The notes under the pieces: generated by a model
What the model was told of the DNA's origin: nothing
Databases searched by the model: none
What the model saw: the letters and a program-made list of their open reading frames with translations, nothing else
Assembly (NCBI GenBank): GCA_031769625.1
Contig: JAUIMM010000689.1
Coordinates: 2,966,001-3,030,000, forward strand
DNA from: Taudactylus pleione
Lineage: Eukaryota > Chordata > Amphibia > Anura > Myobatrachidae
Direction: 5' to 3'
DNA: 64,000 nt
Program-made: the position numbers and the translations under genes
Shown: one piece after another, positions 31,520 to 42,940 of the stretch
How the letters are laid out: every line of letters starts with the position of its first letter
How positions within the stretch are numbered: position 1 is the stretch's first letter

Positions 31520-34500
31520 CTGCAATTAAAAACATAAAATATGTTTCAACCGTTTGAATTAAATTGATGAACAAAAAATACCAGTATTTACAAGGGTCAA
31601 TTTACTACCCATAGTTTTCAGAGACAGAGTGAAACAACAAAAAAAGGTGACAGGCAATTGGGGTGTTTGGGAAAAGACAATGTGAAAGTGTTGAAAAGGT
31701 ATCCTTACATAACATCAAATTTGGAGGGGTATTCAATATGAAACGTTAACCTCGCCAGCGAGGTTTTCGAACCCGCACATTGGAGGTTTTGACAGTGAAA
31801 AAGTATCGCAGGCGCTCCTGCTTATCCCCATATTCAATTTGAATTAGTCAAAAACCTGACCCGCCAATACTTGCATCTTAGAAAAAATTTAAAAATTTTA
31901 AAGCAATTATTTGTAGGACCCCAGTAACGATGTCCAGACCTCGGGGATCACTATGGGTACCCCCATTTTTGCCTGCAGAAGAAAGTCTGGGTTTTTCAAT
32001 AGCTTTGAAAGGTGTTTTTTCCTGCCGCGGCTATGATAAACACCGTATTCATTCCTAAGGAAAAAATGGGGGGACCCATAGTGATCCCCCATGTGTACAC
32101 ATCATTAGGGGGGTCCCTAGAATATTTCCGGGAACTTTTTTATTTTGTTAACCTGTAAAAACAATTCTTTAAAAAATGAAAAAATAAAACATAAGGTCCC
32201 CCCCCAAAAGCCAAACCAGCCCGTGGTGGTTTCTAAAAATACGGGGAACAAAATGTGTAGGGTTCCACCGTATTTTAGAAACCAACACCAGGCTGCAGGG
32301 ACTAGTGCAGGTTTTAAATATAGGGGTCAAAAACGACGTGGGGTACCCCCTATATTTAAGACCAGCACCAGACCCAACCGACCGGGATGCAATGCCACAG
32401 CCCGGAGACCCAATCACCGGGGCTCCAGGTCCAAAGCATTACACCCCAAGTCGGTCAGCGCAAGCCGGTGATCTCGGGGGAGTGGGGGACCCCCCCCAAA
32501 AAAGGGTCCCCCCTCTCCCAAGCACCACAGGCTTACGCTGAAGCCTGGGGCTCATCCCCATACCCCTGGAGTGGTGGGTATGGGGGTAATGGGGTGGCCA
32601 AATAATGTCAGACTATTGTACTTTACAGTGGAACTACAAGTGCCAGCAGACATGCGGAACCTGTAATTTCACTGTAAAATAAATAGTTAAAAAAAGACAA
32701 CACACACACACCGTGTCCAGTATAAGTTTATTACACACACCTACCCATTCACACATATACTTACCTATATCCTGGCGCTCGTCTCCGCAGTAATCCACGT
32801 ACTTGGCAAAACAAAAAACGCATACCCGAGGCACAAACGAGCTATGAATATGTGTGTTCCCACGCATACTCATAACTCCCGAATGCCAGCTGACGGCACA
32901 TTGACGGAGGTTGCAGTCCTGAGAGCCAATCAGCGGACGCGCTGACTGTAGCGCGGCCGCTGATAGGCTCCGGCTACTGAGAGTTCCCACGTGGGCGACT
33001 CACACTACGTGGGAACTGTCAGTTGCCGGAGCCAATCAGCGGGCGCTCTACGGTCAGCGCGGCCGCTGATTGGCTGACGGCACTGCAATGCCCCGTGAAG
33101 TGCCGATGCCAGGCATTCGGGAGCTAGCTGTATGTGTGGCAACACACATATAGATAGCTCTGTTGCGTGGATCGCCTAAATGGTTTTCTTTAATTTTTTA
33201 AATACAATGGATTACTGCGGAGACCAGCGCTGGATGTAGGTGAGTATGACATTTTTCTTGCAGAGCCATGTTTTTGGGAAATCCTACTGGAGAAGAGGAC
33301 AGAACATCTGGTATAGGTGAGTATATGTGTGAATGGGTAGGTGTGTGTAATAAACTTATACTGGACACGGTGTGTGTGTTTTGTCTTTTTTTAACTATTT
33401 ATTTTACAGTGAAATTACAGGTTCCGCATGTCTGCTGGCACTTGTAGTTCCACTGTAAAGTACAATAGTCTGACATTATTTGGCCCCCCTATTACCCCCA
33501 TACCCACCGCTCCAGGGGTATGGGGATGAGCCCCAGGCTTCAGCTTAAGCCTGTGGTGCTCGGGAGAGGGGGGACCTTTTTTTGGGGGGGTCCCCCACTC
33601 CCCCGAGATCACCGGCTTGCGCTGACCGACTTGGGGTGTAATGCTTTGGACCTGGAGCCCCGGTGATTGGGTCTCCGGGCTGTGGCATTGCACCCCGGTC
33701 GGTTGGGTCTGGTGCTGGTCTTAAATATAGGGGGTACCCCACGTCGTTTTTGACCCCTATATTTAAAACCTGCACTAGTCCCTGCAGCCTAGTGTTGGTT
33801 TCTAAAATACGGTGGAACCCTACACATTTTGTTCCCTGTATTTTTAGAAACCACCACTGGCTGGCAAGCCTGGGGCTGGTTTGGCTTTTGGGGGGGGACC
33901 TTGTTTTTTTTTTTTAATTCTTTTAACAATTTTTTTTACAGGTTAACAAAAAACAAAAGTTCCCGTAAATATTCTAGGGACCCCCCTAATGATGTGTACA
34001 CATGGGGGATCACTATGAGTACCCCCATTTTTAACTACTGAAGTCAGGGTTTCTAATAGCCGCAGCAAGTGAATAAATGCCACTTTGAAGAAAGTGGTGC
34101 AGAAGAGCATTTAGATTTTTTTTTATAGACAAATAACTATGCCCAGCAAATTTGGGGTACTTCAAAATGGGGTTCAGCATATTTTAATGTTGCTAAAGAG
34201 ACTTGAAAAAAACGTGAAAAACCAACTTGCGCAAGGAGCTGCAATGAAATAAACACCTGTGGCATACTTGGGGACCCCCCCCAGAGTCTAGTTTGCTTGT
34301 TTTTAACTTTGTTCCCCAACATTTATTTTTTGGGCCCCAAAATCAAAGTGGTTTTTTTTGGTGTGTCCCGTTTATTTATTTATTTATTTTTTTACACACA
34401 TCGTTTCAAGGGGTCATTCTGAAGGATGCAGGCTATTTTTTTTAAAGCCTCCACCCCTAAACCCCAAATCTGCATTTTTTTAAACTGCTAAAGGAAGTAA

Positions 34501-34739
34501 AAATTTCCACCCATTTTACATTGACTTTTCACTGGCCAAATAAAGTTTAATTAAATGTAATTCAATAATATTGAATACGGGGATAATGAAAAACGACATA
34601 CATATAACGTCATCGCCCTTATTTTTGAGTCGAATCCGACCTTTTCCATACAAATTTGTTACCCCAGTCAGTTGGTTTTAAATTTAAATAAAAAACAATA
34701 TGTCATTACATGCAAATAAAAATAATACATTTCAAATAC
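31520..34739 (-). other. Large intron of the nuclease gene
   Basis: Minus strand, from the donor GTATTT at 34739 to the acceptor at 31520. It is AT-rich at both ends (31520-31900 and 34060-34739), and the middle is the palindromic repeat. The intact splice sites flanking such a large inverted repeat suggest the repeat arrived later. Confidence 0.7.
31905..34060. repeat. 2.1-kb palindrome, spacer about 14 bp
   Basis: The arms 31905-32992 and 33007-34060 are inverted copies. Landmarks include gggggatcactatg, ggggggtccctagaatattt, ttttagaaaccaacaccag and gatctcgggggagtggggg, each with its complement on the other side. Near the centre, ctgagagttcccacgt faces acgtgggaactgtcag. Sequence identity is high in the outer parts and lower near the centre. 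Confidence 0.85.
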
Positions 34740-35186
34740 CTTTAAGTACTGGGGCTGGAGGGCTTGGTATATGGCCTTGCACGTCTCCGGTATGATGACG
34801 CCCAACGCCTGAGGTGAAATGAGGGAACCAAATTTCAGGTCCGCCAAGGATCTTCCGGTAGCCAAATATCGTAACGTAACCACCAGCCTCTCCTGCGCCG
34901 ATATGGCCCTCCTCATATTCGTATCCTGTCTCTGAATAACAGGAGTTACAAGCTGCAGCAACTCCTGAAAGACGACGTCGTCCATCCGCAAGAAATTCCG
35001 GTAGTCATCCGGATTATTCTCACGGATTTCCATGAGCAAAGGCATATGGGACATGGTATCCCTCCGCAAAAGCCACTCCTTTGTCCAGCAAGAGCGAGGC
35101 CTCCTCCTCCTCACGCCCCTCTCCCTCTCAGACAAAATTGCGACTCCTGCGTAGGCCACCATCATTCGCTGACGAATGGGATCCAT
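34740..35186 (-). CDS. Harbinger nuclease (HARBI1-like), N-terminal exon
   Basis: 149 residues starting MDPIRQRMMVAYAG. It contains a basic stretch (RRRRPRSCWTKEWLLRR) and a helix-turn-helix-type region (FLRMDDVVFQELLQLVTPVI, RLVVTLRYLATGRSLADL) typical of the N-terminal half of PIF/Harbinger nucleases. It ends QPQYLK at the donor GTATTT in phase 0 and joins in frame to the exon starting at 31519. The first possible start is 35210, but 35186 begins the conserved-looking part. The intron is about 3.2 kb and contains a nested palindromic repeat. Confidence 0.85.
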
Positions 35187-35399
35187 ATCACTATAGCACA
35201 ATAAACACACTTTGTAAAAGGCAAGCCAAAAACAAAGTGGAGCAAATTAGCAATGTAACGACGTTTAGCTGGTATAAACCGAACCAAACTAGCCACAGAG
35301 CAAGAAATGCAAAGCTTTAAAATGGCCCCCAGCTTTTTATTCCCTCATGCTAGTCACACCCAGCATTTCCCTGTCAATCATTAATTTGGACCAATCTTT

Positions 35400-35602
35400 C
35401 GCATTTGAATTTCCACCCTTTTTTTTTCTGTCAGATTTGTCCAATATCGTTTAAATCGTCCATCGTTAATAAAAATCGTTCAAATCGTTGAGTAAATAGT
35501 TTCAAAAATCGTTCAAATCTTTGAAATCGTTAAAAAAAAAAAATCGTTAAAATCGTTTAAACGATATCGTTCAAAAAAAAATCTGACCGTGTGTATGCTC
35601 CA
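35400..35602. promoter_or_regulatory. Harbinger right terminal/subterminal region with AAATCGTT cluster
   Basis: About ten AAATCGTT-like motifs precede the terminal repeat aaatctgaccgtgtgtatgc, which is followed by TTA. It mirrors the left end at 26296-26560. Confidence 0.6.
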
Positions 35603-35735
35603 TTACAGTTTGTGTTATATATAACAAGTATGTGAAGTGTTTTTGTTTGTTTAAAGAAAGGAAAACTAAACCAGATGAATGTGTATTGCATGTATAGTAT
35701 CCTTTTATTTACTAACTTCTCTGCAAGTATAACTA

Positions 35736-36027
35736 CAGATGTGTCCTTGCTCATCTAGCCTCAATACGCCATGCAGCTTGATATGCCTGACGTGAGGGAG
35801 TCGTTTGATCCTGTGCAACTCTGCTAGTGTCAGGTGTCTTTTTTTTTGCTGAAAATGCATCTAATTCGCAATGCAATCCGTCAGGACGCACAAGGAGACG
35901 GTGCTGATTAATGTGATATGTGGTACTTGTATATCTGTGTACAACAGAGTCTGTAAACGGAACATGGTGTGGTAAAAAAAAGCTGCGGTCGCTGCTTCGT
36001 AGCACTTTGCATGCTGATTCAGAGACT
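35736..36027. mobile_element. TA-type MITE, CAGATGTGTCC family, left part only
   Basis: Begins cagatgtgtccttgctcatctagcc after TA and keeps the central ttaatgtgatatgtggtacttgtat block, but has no right terminal repeat. Truncated. Confidence 0.65.
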
Positions 36028-36067
36028 CAAAGGAAAAATACTGTTGAAAAGCAATGCTCCAACCTAA

Positions 36068-36194
36068 TGCTGCCCATCCACTATACGATGCGGGGATTAC
36101 TGCCTGATTTGCAGACGATTACCAAGCGATGGAGCGATAATGACCATCGTTATAGCTCCATCGCTAGGTTTAATCGCCTAGTGGATGGGCAGCA
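36068..36194. mobile_element. Short palindromic Harbinger-type MITE, TAA duplication
   Basis: 127 bp. TGCTGCCCATCCACTA and its complement TAGTGGATGGGCAGCA at the two ends, flanked by TAA on both sides. Inner arms gatggagcgataatg and cgttatagctccatcg also pair, so nearly the whole element is one hairpin. Confidence 0.75.
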
Positions 36195-36346
36195 TAAGTG
36201 ACTTGAGGGTAAGAACGCTGCAGCTAATATAGAATGTGCAAATACTAAAAAAAAAAAAATTTAAAACAATGATGGGCTGTGCATTCAACAACACTTACAG
36301 TTCCACACATGTATAAAAAAAGAAATAATACTAATATAAGATATAC

Positions 36347-36347
<1 letters not shown>

Positions 36348-36391
<44 letters not shown>
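36348..36391. repeat. (AT)n microsatellite
   Basis: About 22 AT units directly beside a PLE-like foldback at 36392. A twin (TA)n tract lies at the other end of the PLE cluster at 44781-44824. Confidence 0.95.
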
Positions 36392-36394
<3 letters not shown>

Positions 36395-36571
36395 AAGTTC
36401 AAATAAGCAGCACTCCCAGACTTTCAAAGCTTCAAAAAGATATGTGCATTACTGTGCAACGTTTCGGGGTTACCACCTCCTTCAAGACACACCGTGAAAT
36501 GTTGCACAGTAAAGCACGATTGTTTTTGAAGCTTTGAAAGTCTGGGAGTGCTGCTTATTTGAACTTGGAAA
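36392..36571 (-). mobile_element. PLE pseudo-LTR piece folded back on itself
   Basis: ccaagttcaaataagcagca at the start and its complement tgctgcttatttgaacttgg at the end. Between them, on the minus strand, lies a degenerate hammerhead-like string (cttgaaggaggtggtaacc followed by ccgaaacgttgc). Probably an inverted-duplicated terminus of a third PLE. Confidence 0.5.
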
Positions 36572-37051
36572 TTAGGACGGGCTAATCACCCCAAGATGAG
36601 CTCCCCGGAAAGTATTTGCAAAGGCTCCATTGTTAGTGAGTGCGGGTATTTTTAGGCACTCAGTCATCCAACGGTTGTAAAAAGGTATTTACTGTGAAAA
36701 AATCACATTACCAAGTACCAACGTTTCGGATAAACAAGCCCCTTTGTCAAGGTGAATGAAACAGTGTGTGTAAAGAACCTTACCTTAAATAGAGGAAGAA
36801 GAAAAACACCCGCCCTGTGCTTGCGGCTGGACGCTGTTCGGGAGTGGCCGCGTGACCGCCCCGTCCCACAGAGATGACGTCAGAGTGTCAGGCGTCGATT
36901 GGTAGTCATGACCACCAAGACGCCCGGCCCGACGCGGCTCTGAGGTCCGGCCGTCAAAGTGTAGAGATAGAGTTGCAGATAGCAAATGAAAGGAACATGT
37001 GATGCAGAAGAAAAAATACACCAACAGTGTGCAGTGTTGAGAAGGAACATG

Positions 37052-37592
37052 GGCCCTGATTCAGAGCCGGACACTCTGACCAGAGCGCTCGCTCTGAATC
37101 AGGGCCCACCTCCATAATTATGGAGCGTCCTCCTGGACGCTCGTATAGCTGTGGGTCACCACCCACAGCATATACGAGCGTGCAGGTTGATGGTCGCGAT
37201 GGTCTTGACCATCGCCACTGCGAGCCGAAGCCTGCGGTTGAGTTTCTCAACCGCAAGGCCCGGAGTGATTTTGGCTCTATCAGAGCCAAAATCACTCCCA
37301 CTGACATCACTAGTGATGTCAGTGGGGCCGGCTTCTGACGGTAGGCGTTCCCTTGGGAATGCCCCCGTCTGGGAGGCACGCCCCCGGCACGCCCACCAAA
37401 GGGGGCGCGCTGTCAATCAACATCGACAGCACGCCCCCTTTGATCAGACACAACGAGCGAAGGAAAGTCCTTCGCTCGTCGCGTCTCGCGCATGCGCACG
37501 ACGGAGCTCCCTCCGTCGTGCGCATGCGTAGTGCACACCATCGACCCACTTGCAAGCGGACAGCCGCTCGCGAGTGGGTCTGAATCAGGCCC
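37052..37592 (+). mobile_element. Hairpin-string element, copy 4, in PLE B1 pseudo-LTR
   Basis: Ends GGCCCTGATTCAGAG and GTCTGAATCAGGCCC, ATG duplicated on both sides. The uninterrupted site is seen in the sister pseudo-LTRs near 40225 and 44299 (ctccgctccatgttcc). Same hairpin chain as copy 2, to which it is very similar, with a shortened gatggtcgcgatgg hairpin. Confidence 0.88.
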
Positions 37593-37942
37593 ATGGAGCG
37601 GAGAGATACATACATTAATAATTTAATATCTCTAATCCAAAAAATATTTTAAACAACTAGATAGACTAAAGACAATACATGAGCCTGCCATAGAAGGAAA
37701 CAGCTGTACCATGGCCATATGAAACATAAAAGGAAGCTGTTAGCGTGAACCCTCAAATCCCCAAAGAGTATGAGAGATACACTCTAATATCAGAAAAGGG
37801 TGGATGTGGAGAGCGGAACAGTGACTGATCAGGCAAAAAGAACATTATCTAAAGTCCGCCCTGCACGGGTTGATGCTTAATGGTAGATGAAGTCCAGAGG
37901 GTGGGTGTCGTGGTAGATTGATCCTGAAATGTGGATGTAGAA

Positions 37943-38710
37943 CTAATTAAAGACATTCCACAAGATTATCTCGTTTAAACCATGCGGGCTGGTGGTGTTA
38001 AGATTGAAAATCCACCAAGCCTCCTTCCGCAGGAGGTCTCCTTCTCGGTCTCCACCCCTTATGGACTTTGGAATGTGGTCGATAACCATATGCCTTAACA
38101 TGGAGAGGGAATGTTTATTGTCAGCAAAATGTCTGGCCACTGGTTGATCCGATGGTTTGCCAGACAGAGCCGCTTTGATGGCTGACCGATGGAGGGCCAT
38201 ACGTTCCCTCATGGTTCTAGTGGTTTTGCCTATATAATAGAGGCCGCATGGGCACATGATCAAGTAAATTATAAAAGTAGAAATGCATGTCAAAACAAAT
38301 TTAATATTGAATATGCGATCCGAATGCGGATGTTTGAATTTGGTGCCGACCACCATGTTGCGGCAAGTGGTACAACCAAGGCATTTGTAACACCCCGGGG
38401 ATCTAGACAGAAATGTGGAAGAGACAAGGGGGTCCTTCTTGACTGAAAAATTGGTGATGTCCGTATGGACCACCCAGTCCTTAATGTTCTTGCTTCTCGT
38501 GAAGCACGCCATAGGTCTCTTGTTCTTAAAACAAGGTAAGCTTTTGTCCGTCGAGACTATGGGCCACAAGGCCCTGGTGGCTCTCTGGATAACTCCACTA
38601 GAGGTCGAATATGGGCTCTTCCATGGAATTATTTCCTTGAGGTTTCTCTGTTTAGGATGGAGTAACAACTCCAGAGACATAGACATGACCTCTCCCTTCT
38701 GGATGTGCAA
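37943..38710 (-). pseudogene. PLE B1 C-terminal part with GIY-YIG endonuclease
   Basis: 255 open codons. Contains a cysteine cluster (CYKCLGCTTCRN) and the GIY-YIG region (FIIYLIMCPCGLYYIGKTTR) followed by RMALHRSAIKAAL, ending LNEIILWNVFN. The upstream part of the protein is shifted by a stop near 38711 and joined to the N-terminus by deletion, so the copy is dead although the nuclease segment reads clean. Confidence 0.85.
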
Positions 38711-38880
38711 TAAAGAGGAATCATAGCCTCTCTACTGGAATTTTTCTATGACGGTGTCTAATTCCGATGCCAGTGTTGAACTGTCGTTAGTAATTCTAGC
38801 CACCCTAATCATTTGGGACTTCGGTAAGCCTTTCTTGAGGGCTTCCGGGTGGTGGCTGTTAGCCTTCAAAATAGTGCCCA

Positions 38881-39204
38881 CTATTCGGGGTTATACCTTC
38901 CGATAGTGGGTATATTTTTTAACCTAAATCCACGTGGTATCATTTTCTCTCTGTAGTAATCAGAGAGGGAGATGCCATGCATAAGGAAGTCAATCTCCCT
39001 CTTCTTCAATTTTAACAGCTGATGATAAGCATCCTCACAGCCATGTTGTCTATCTGCATGGGAAAGGTGTTCCTTAAAACGGAGGCGGTCAGCGTCGTCA
39101 TCAGTAAAACTGTAAGTTTCCTCTCTGGAGATGGAAATCCCTCTACATCCACGTGTTTCGTCCTGTGAAGAGCCTGTATCTGCCGTTTCCATGTTAAATA
39201 ACAC
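38881..39204 (-). pseudogene. PLE B1 N-terminal ORF remnant
   Basis: Same start as the ORF at 40823 (METADTGSSQDET). It stops at NIPTIGRYNPE, where the internal deletion joins it to later sequence. Confidence 0.8.
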
Positions 39205-39315
39205 CGCTGTGTGAAAAAATCAATGCGGGTGCTACACCTCGAAGTATATCAAATAGAATAAAATTCTTGGTGCCTCGTCTCGAGCTGGACTGGTCGAGAC
39301 TAGGACAAGAGACCT

Positions 39316-39879
39316 ATGGCGTGCTTCACGAGAAGCAAGAACATTAAGGACTGGGTGGTCCATACGGACATCACCAATTTTTCAGTCAAGAAGGACACCC
39401 TTGTCTCTTCCATATTTTTGTCTAGATCCCCGGGGTGTTACAAATGCCTTGGTTGTACCACTTGCCGCAACATGGTGGTCGGCACCAAATTCAAACATTC
39501 GGATCGCATATTCAATATTAAATTTGTTTTGACATGCATTTCTACTTTTATAATTTACTTGATCATGTGCCGATGCGGCCTCTATTATATAGGCAAAACC
39601 ACAAGAACCATGAGGGAACGTATGGCCCTCCATCCGTCAGCCATCAAAGCGGCTCTGTCTGGCAAACCATCGGATCAACCAGTGGCCAGACATTTTGCTG
39701 ACAATAAACATTCCCTCTCCATGTTAAGGCATATGGTTATCGACCACATTCCAAAGTCCATAAGGGGTGGAGACCGAGCAGGAGACCTCCTGCGGAAGGA
39801 GGCTAGGTGGATTTTCAATCTTAACACCACCAGCCCGCATGGTTTAAACGAGATAATCTCATGGAATGTCTTTAATTAG
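39316..39879 (+). pseudogene. PLE B2 GIY-YIG C-terminal fragment, open
   Basis: 187 open codons: cysteine cluster, CGLYYIGKTTRTMRERMALH and the same C-terminus as B1 and B3. Only the last quarter of the protein is present. No RT, hence no independent activity. Confidence 0.85.
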
Positions 39880-40526
39880 TTCTACATCCACATTTCAGGA
39901 TCAATCTACCACGACACCCACCCTCTGGACTTCATCTACCATTAAGCATCAACCCGTGCAGGGCGGACTTTAGACAATGTTCTTTTTGCATGATCAGTCA
40001 CTGTTCCGCTCTCCACATCCACCCTTTTCTGATATTAGAGTGTATCTCTCATACTCTTTGGGGATTTGAGGGTTCACGCTAACAGCTTCCTTTTATGTTT
40101 CATATGGCCATGGTACAGCTGTTTCCTTCTATGGCAGGCTCATGTATTGTCTTTAGTCTATCTAGTTGTTTAATAATTTAATATCTCTAATCCAAAAAAT
40201 ATTTTAATGTATGCATCTCTCCGCTCCATGTTCCATCTCAACACTGCACACTGTTGGTGTATTTTTTCTTCTGCATCACATGTTCCTTTCATTTGCTATC
40301 TGCAACTCTATCTCTACACTTTGACGGCCGGACCTCAGAGCCGCGTCGGGCTGAGCGTCTTGGTGGTCATGACTACCAATCGACGCCTGACACTCTGACG
40401 TCATCTCTGCAGGACGGGGCGGTCACGCGGCCACTCCCGGACAGCGTCCAGCCGCAAACACAGAGCGGGTGTTTTTCTTCTTCCTCTATTTAAGGTAAGG
40501 TTCTTTACACACACTGTTTCATTCAC

Positions 40527-40560
40527 CTTGACAAAGGGGCTTGTTTGTCCCAAAACGTTG
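40527..40560 (+). ncRNA. Degenerate hammerhead-like motif, PLE B2 pseudo-LTR
   Basis: cttgacaaagg...tttgtcccaaaacgttgg: the GAAA box is changed to AAAA, and the CUGANGA box has two mismatches. Sister motifs lie at 44593-44626 (GAAA kept) and, on the minus strand, 36717-36752. Confidence 0.4.
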
Positions 40561-40822
40561 GTACTTGGTAATGTGATTTTTTCACAGTAAATACCTTTTT
40601 ACAACCGTTGGATGACTCCAAGTGCCACTGTTTGCTGTTTGTTGGAATTTGTTTACTCAGAGGGCACCGGAGCAAGTGGACATATTTATACAGAGTGCCA
40701 GTCTTTTACCGTCATTTGTATCCATTTGGACGACCAGTCCAGCTCAAGACGAGGCACCAGGACTTTTATTCTATTTGAATTACCTCGAGGTGTAGCACCC
40801 GCATTGATTTTTTCACACAGCG

Positions 40823-41697
40823 GTGTTATTTAACATGGAAACGGCAGATACAGGCTCTTCACAGGACGAAACACTTGGATGTAGAGGGATTTCCATCTCC
40901 AGAGAGGAAACTTACAGTTTTACGAATGACGACGCTGACCGCCTCCGTTTTAAGGAACACCTTTCCCATGCAGATAGGCAACATGGCTGTGAGGATACTT
41001 ATCAGCTGTTAAAATTGAAGAAGAGGGAGATTGACTTACTTATGCATGGCATCTCCCTCTCTGATTACCACAGAGAGAAAATGATACCACGTGGATTTAG
41101 GGTAAAAAATATACCCACTATCGGAAGGTATAACCCCGAATTCTGTAAAAAGTGGATAGGCATCCTCAATAAGTGTAGCATGGACCTCATGCTCTTAGTT
41201 ATAGAGGAGTCGGGACGCGAGCTCAAATTGACCAGAGAAAGGATTGCATCATGTGAACAGGAGTACAAGCAAACTTTTCAGCAGGATGCGACACAAGATT
41301 GTTGCCATAAACTACAGGCGCAATGTGACAACTATCGCAGAGATCTGATTAGATTCAAGAGGAATAAACAGACTACCATTAGAAGCGACTACGATGACAA
41401 CAGGGTATATCGTTGGCTAATGGGGGGTGACACACTTGCACAATTCTCTAAACCATTCAGACAGAGGCGCAGTACTGGAGGAGGAGGAGGAGGGAAGGTC
41501 TCAGTCGGGAGGTGGTAACTTCCAACAGCGATTCAGAAGCAGCAATTATAGAACGTGAGGATCATTTAGAAGGACCCACTACCTCTGCAGTGACACAAGG
41601 AGCAGTACCCAAGCAGCCAAAAAACCGGGGACGCCTACCCGCAGGGGGGGTCAACACTCGAGGATCTACAGGGCAAACATGCAAGAAGAAAGCTTAG
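40823..41697 (+). pseudogene. PLE B3 ORF, N-terminal region
   Basis: 231 codons from METADTGSSQDET with a coiled-coil-like charged region (ELKLTRERIASCEQEY), then a glycine run and a frame change near 41512 into KKKA. The N-terminal domain of PLE proteins has no well-known function. Confidence 0.75.
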
Positions 41698-42940
41698 TAT
41701 ACAACCTGTCCTCGAGACCCTTTTCTCCTGCAGAGACAAGCGTCCTTAAAAAGGGTCTTTCATTCATTCACACCAATCATCACAACGACTTAGCGTGGCA
41801 GATAGCCTTACACCGCTTTAGCCGCAAGCTCCAATTACAAGAATTCTTTCAACACAATGAATCAACGCATCCCTCACCTTTACATCACGAGTTTATTAAG
41901 AAGAGGTCTAAATCTTCATTTGATCCCACCTCTCTGAACCCTTCCTTAAAATCCTTCACACGTCTTTTAGATGATTCTATCACCAAGCGTCCCAAGTTAG
42001 ACACTATAATCTAAACAAGGAGGAGTGGCGCACTTTGAAAGCGATCGGTGATTACAGGGATGTGGTGATCCGCCCTGCCGATAAGGGGGGTGGCATCGTG
42101 ATCCAGGATCTCACCAACTACAGGGATGAAATCTACCGCCAATTGGCCGACGATAATACATATCAGAAACTTACGACTGATCCCACCTCCGAATTTAAAC
42201 AGGAACTAGACGCCTTACTTATTAAGGCGGAACAAGAAAACCTTATTACTGAGCAATTGCTCAAGGCACTCATACAAAAACACCCCGTGGTTCCTATTTT
42301 GTTCACAGTACCTAAGATCCACAAGCGCATCAATAAGCCGCCAGGCCGTCCGATCATTTCGGCTAGAAATTCAATCTACCAACCAGTGTCACAATTTTTG
42401 GACAGTATTCTGCAACCCCTTATTACCATTCAACCCACTTACATTAAAGATACGACAAGTTTCCTCCTATTACTCGAGAAGATCGATTACATCCCCGACA
42501 ACACCATTATCTGCGTCATGGATGTGTGTAGTCTTTACACCAGCATCCCACATAAGGAAGGCCTAGAAGCCATGAGACAGTTTCTACAAACTATGGACAT
42601 GTCCTCTCTTAATCACCAGCTGTTCCTTCACCTTCTCGAACTCACTCTTACCAGGAATTATTTCCTGTTTGATGGCAAGTTCTTCTTACAGAAGAACGGA
42701 TGTGCTATGGGAAGTATTGTGGTGCCTTCCTACGCCAACGTGTTCATGTTCAGAGAAGAGCACCTGATGTTCTTCTCTGACTTGGAGATTACCAAACACA
42801 TAGTAGCGTTTGCCCGCTACATCGATGACCTGTTTATGCTCTGGTCAGGCGGGGCAACTGCATTCCTTAAGTTGATGGACAATTTGAACTCTCGCGATTC
42901 ACCAATCAAGTTCACGTTCCAATACAGCCCAGATACTTGA
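41679..42940 (+). pseudogene. PLE B3 reverse transcriptase core
   Basis: Split by a stop near 42014. The second part (42035-42940) holds RPADKGGGIVIQD, PPGRPIISARN, motif A CVMDVCSLYTSIP, motif B NGCAMGSIVVPSYANVFM (VVPS, where PLE A reads FAPS) and motif C ARYIDDLFMLW. The catalytic aspartates remain, but the frame shifts again at 42940. Confidence 0.85.

Larger units (their letters stand above)
26296..35602. mobile_element. PIF/Harbinger transposon, 9.3 kb, apparently complete
   Basis: Terminal inverted repeats TGGTGCATACACACGATCAG (left) and TGGAGCATACACACGGTCAG (right, read inward), flanked by TTA on both sides (26293-26295, 35603-35605). The subterminal regions are packed with AAATCGTT/AACGATTT motifs. 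Two convergent spliced genes: a MADF-BESS-like DNA-binding protein (plus, 28305-29453) and a DDE nuclease (minus, 35186-30755). Also holds two minisatellites, an inverted decayed MADF copy and a nested palindromic repeat in the nuclease intron. Harbinger elements need both proteins to move. It sits 58 bp from a PGAP1 splice acceptor. Confidence 0.88.
36572..39285 (-). mobile_element. PLE B, copy B1 (inverted, internally deleted)
   Basis: Minus-strand copy of the same PLE as at 40700-44780. From its 5' side: leader (39205-39285), N-terminal ORF (38881-39204), a jump that removes about 1.9 kb including the whole RT core, then the C-terminal part (37943-38880) and the pseudo-LTR (36572-37942). 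The latter is interrupted by a hairpin-string element at 37052-37592. The deletion junction is near 38880. Confidence 0.82.
39303..40700 (+). mobile_element. PLE B, copy B2 (5'-truncated upstream partial copy)
   Basis: Begins abruptly with acaagagacctatggcgtgc, equal to position 43367 of B3, and runs through the C-terminal ORF and pseudo-LTR, directly into B3. A truncated upstream copy in tandem with a longer one is the classical PLE arrangement. The junction with inverted copy B1 lies near 39286-39302. Confidence 0.82.
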
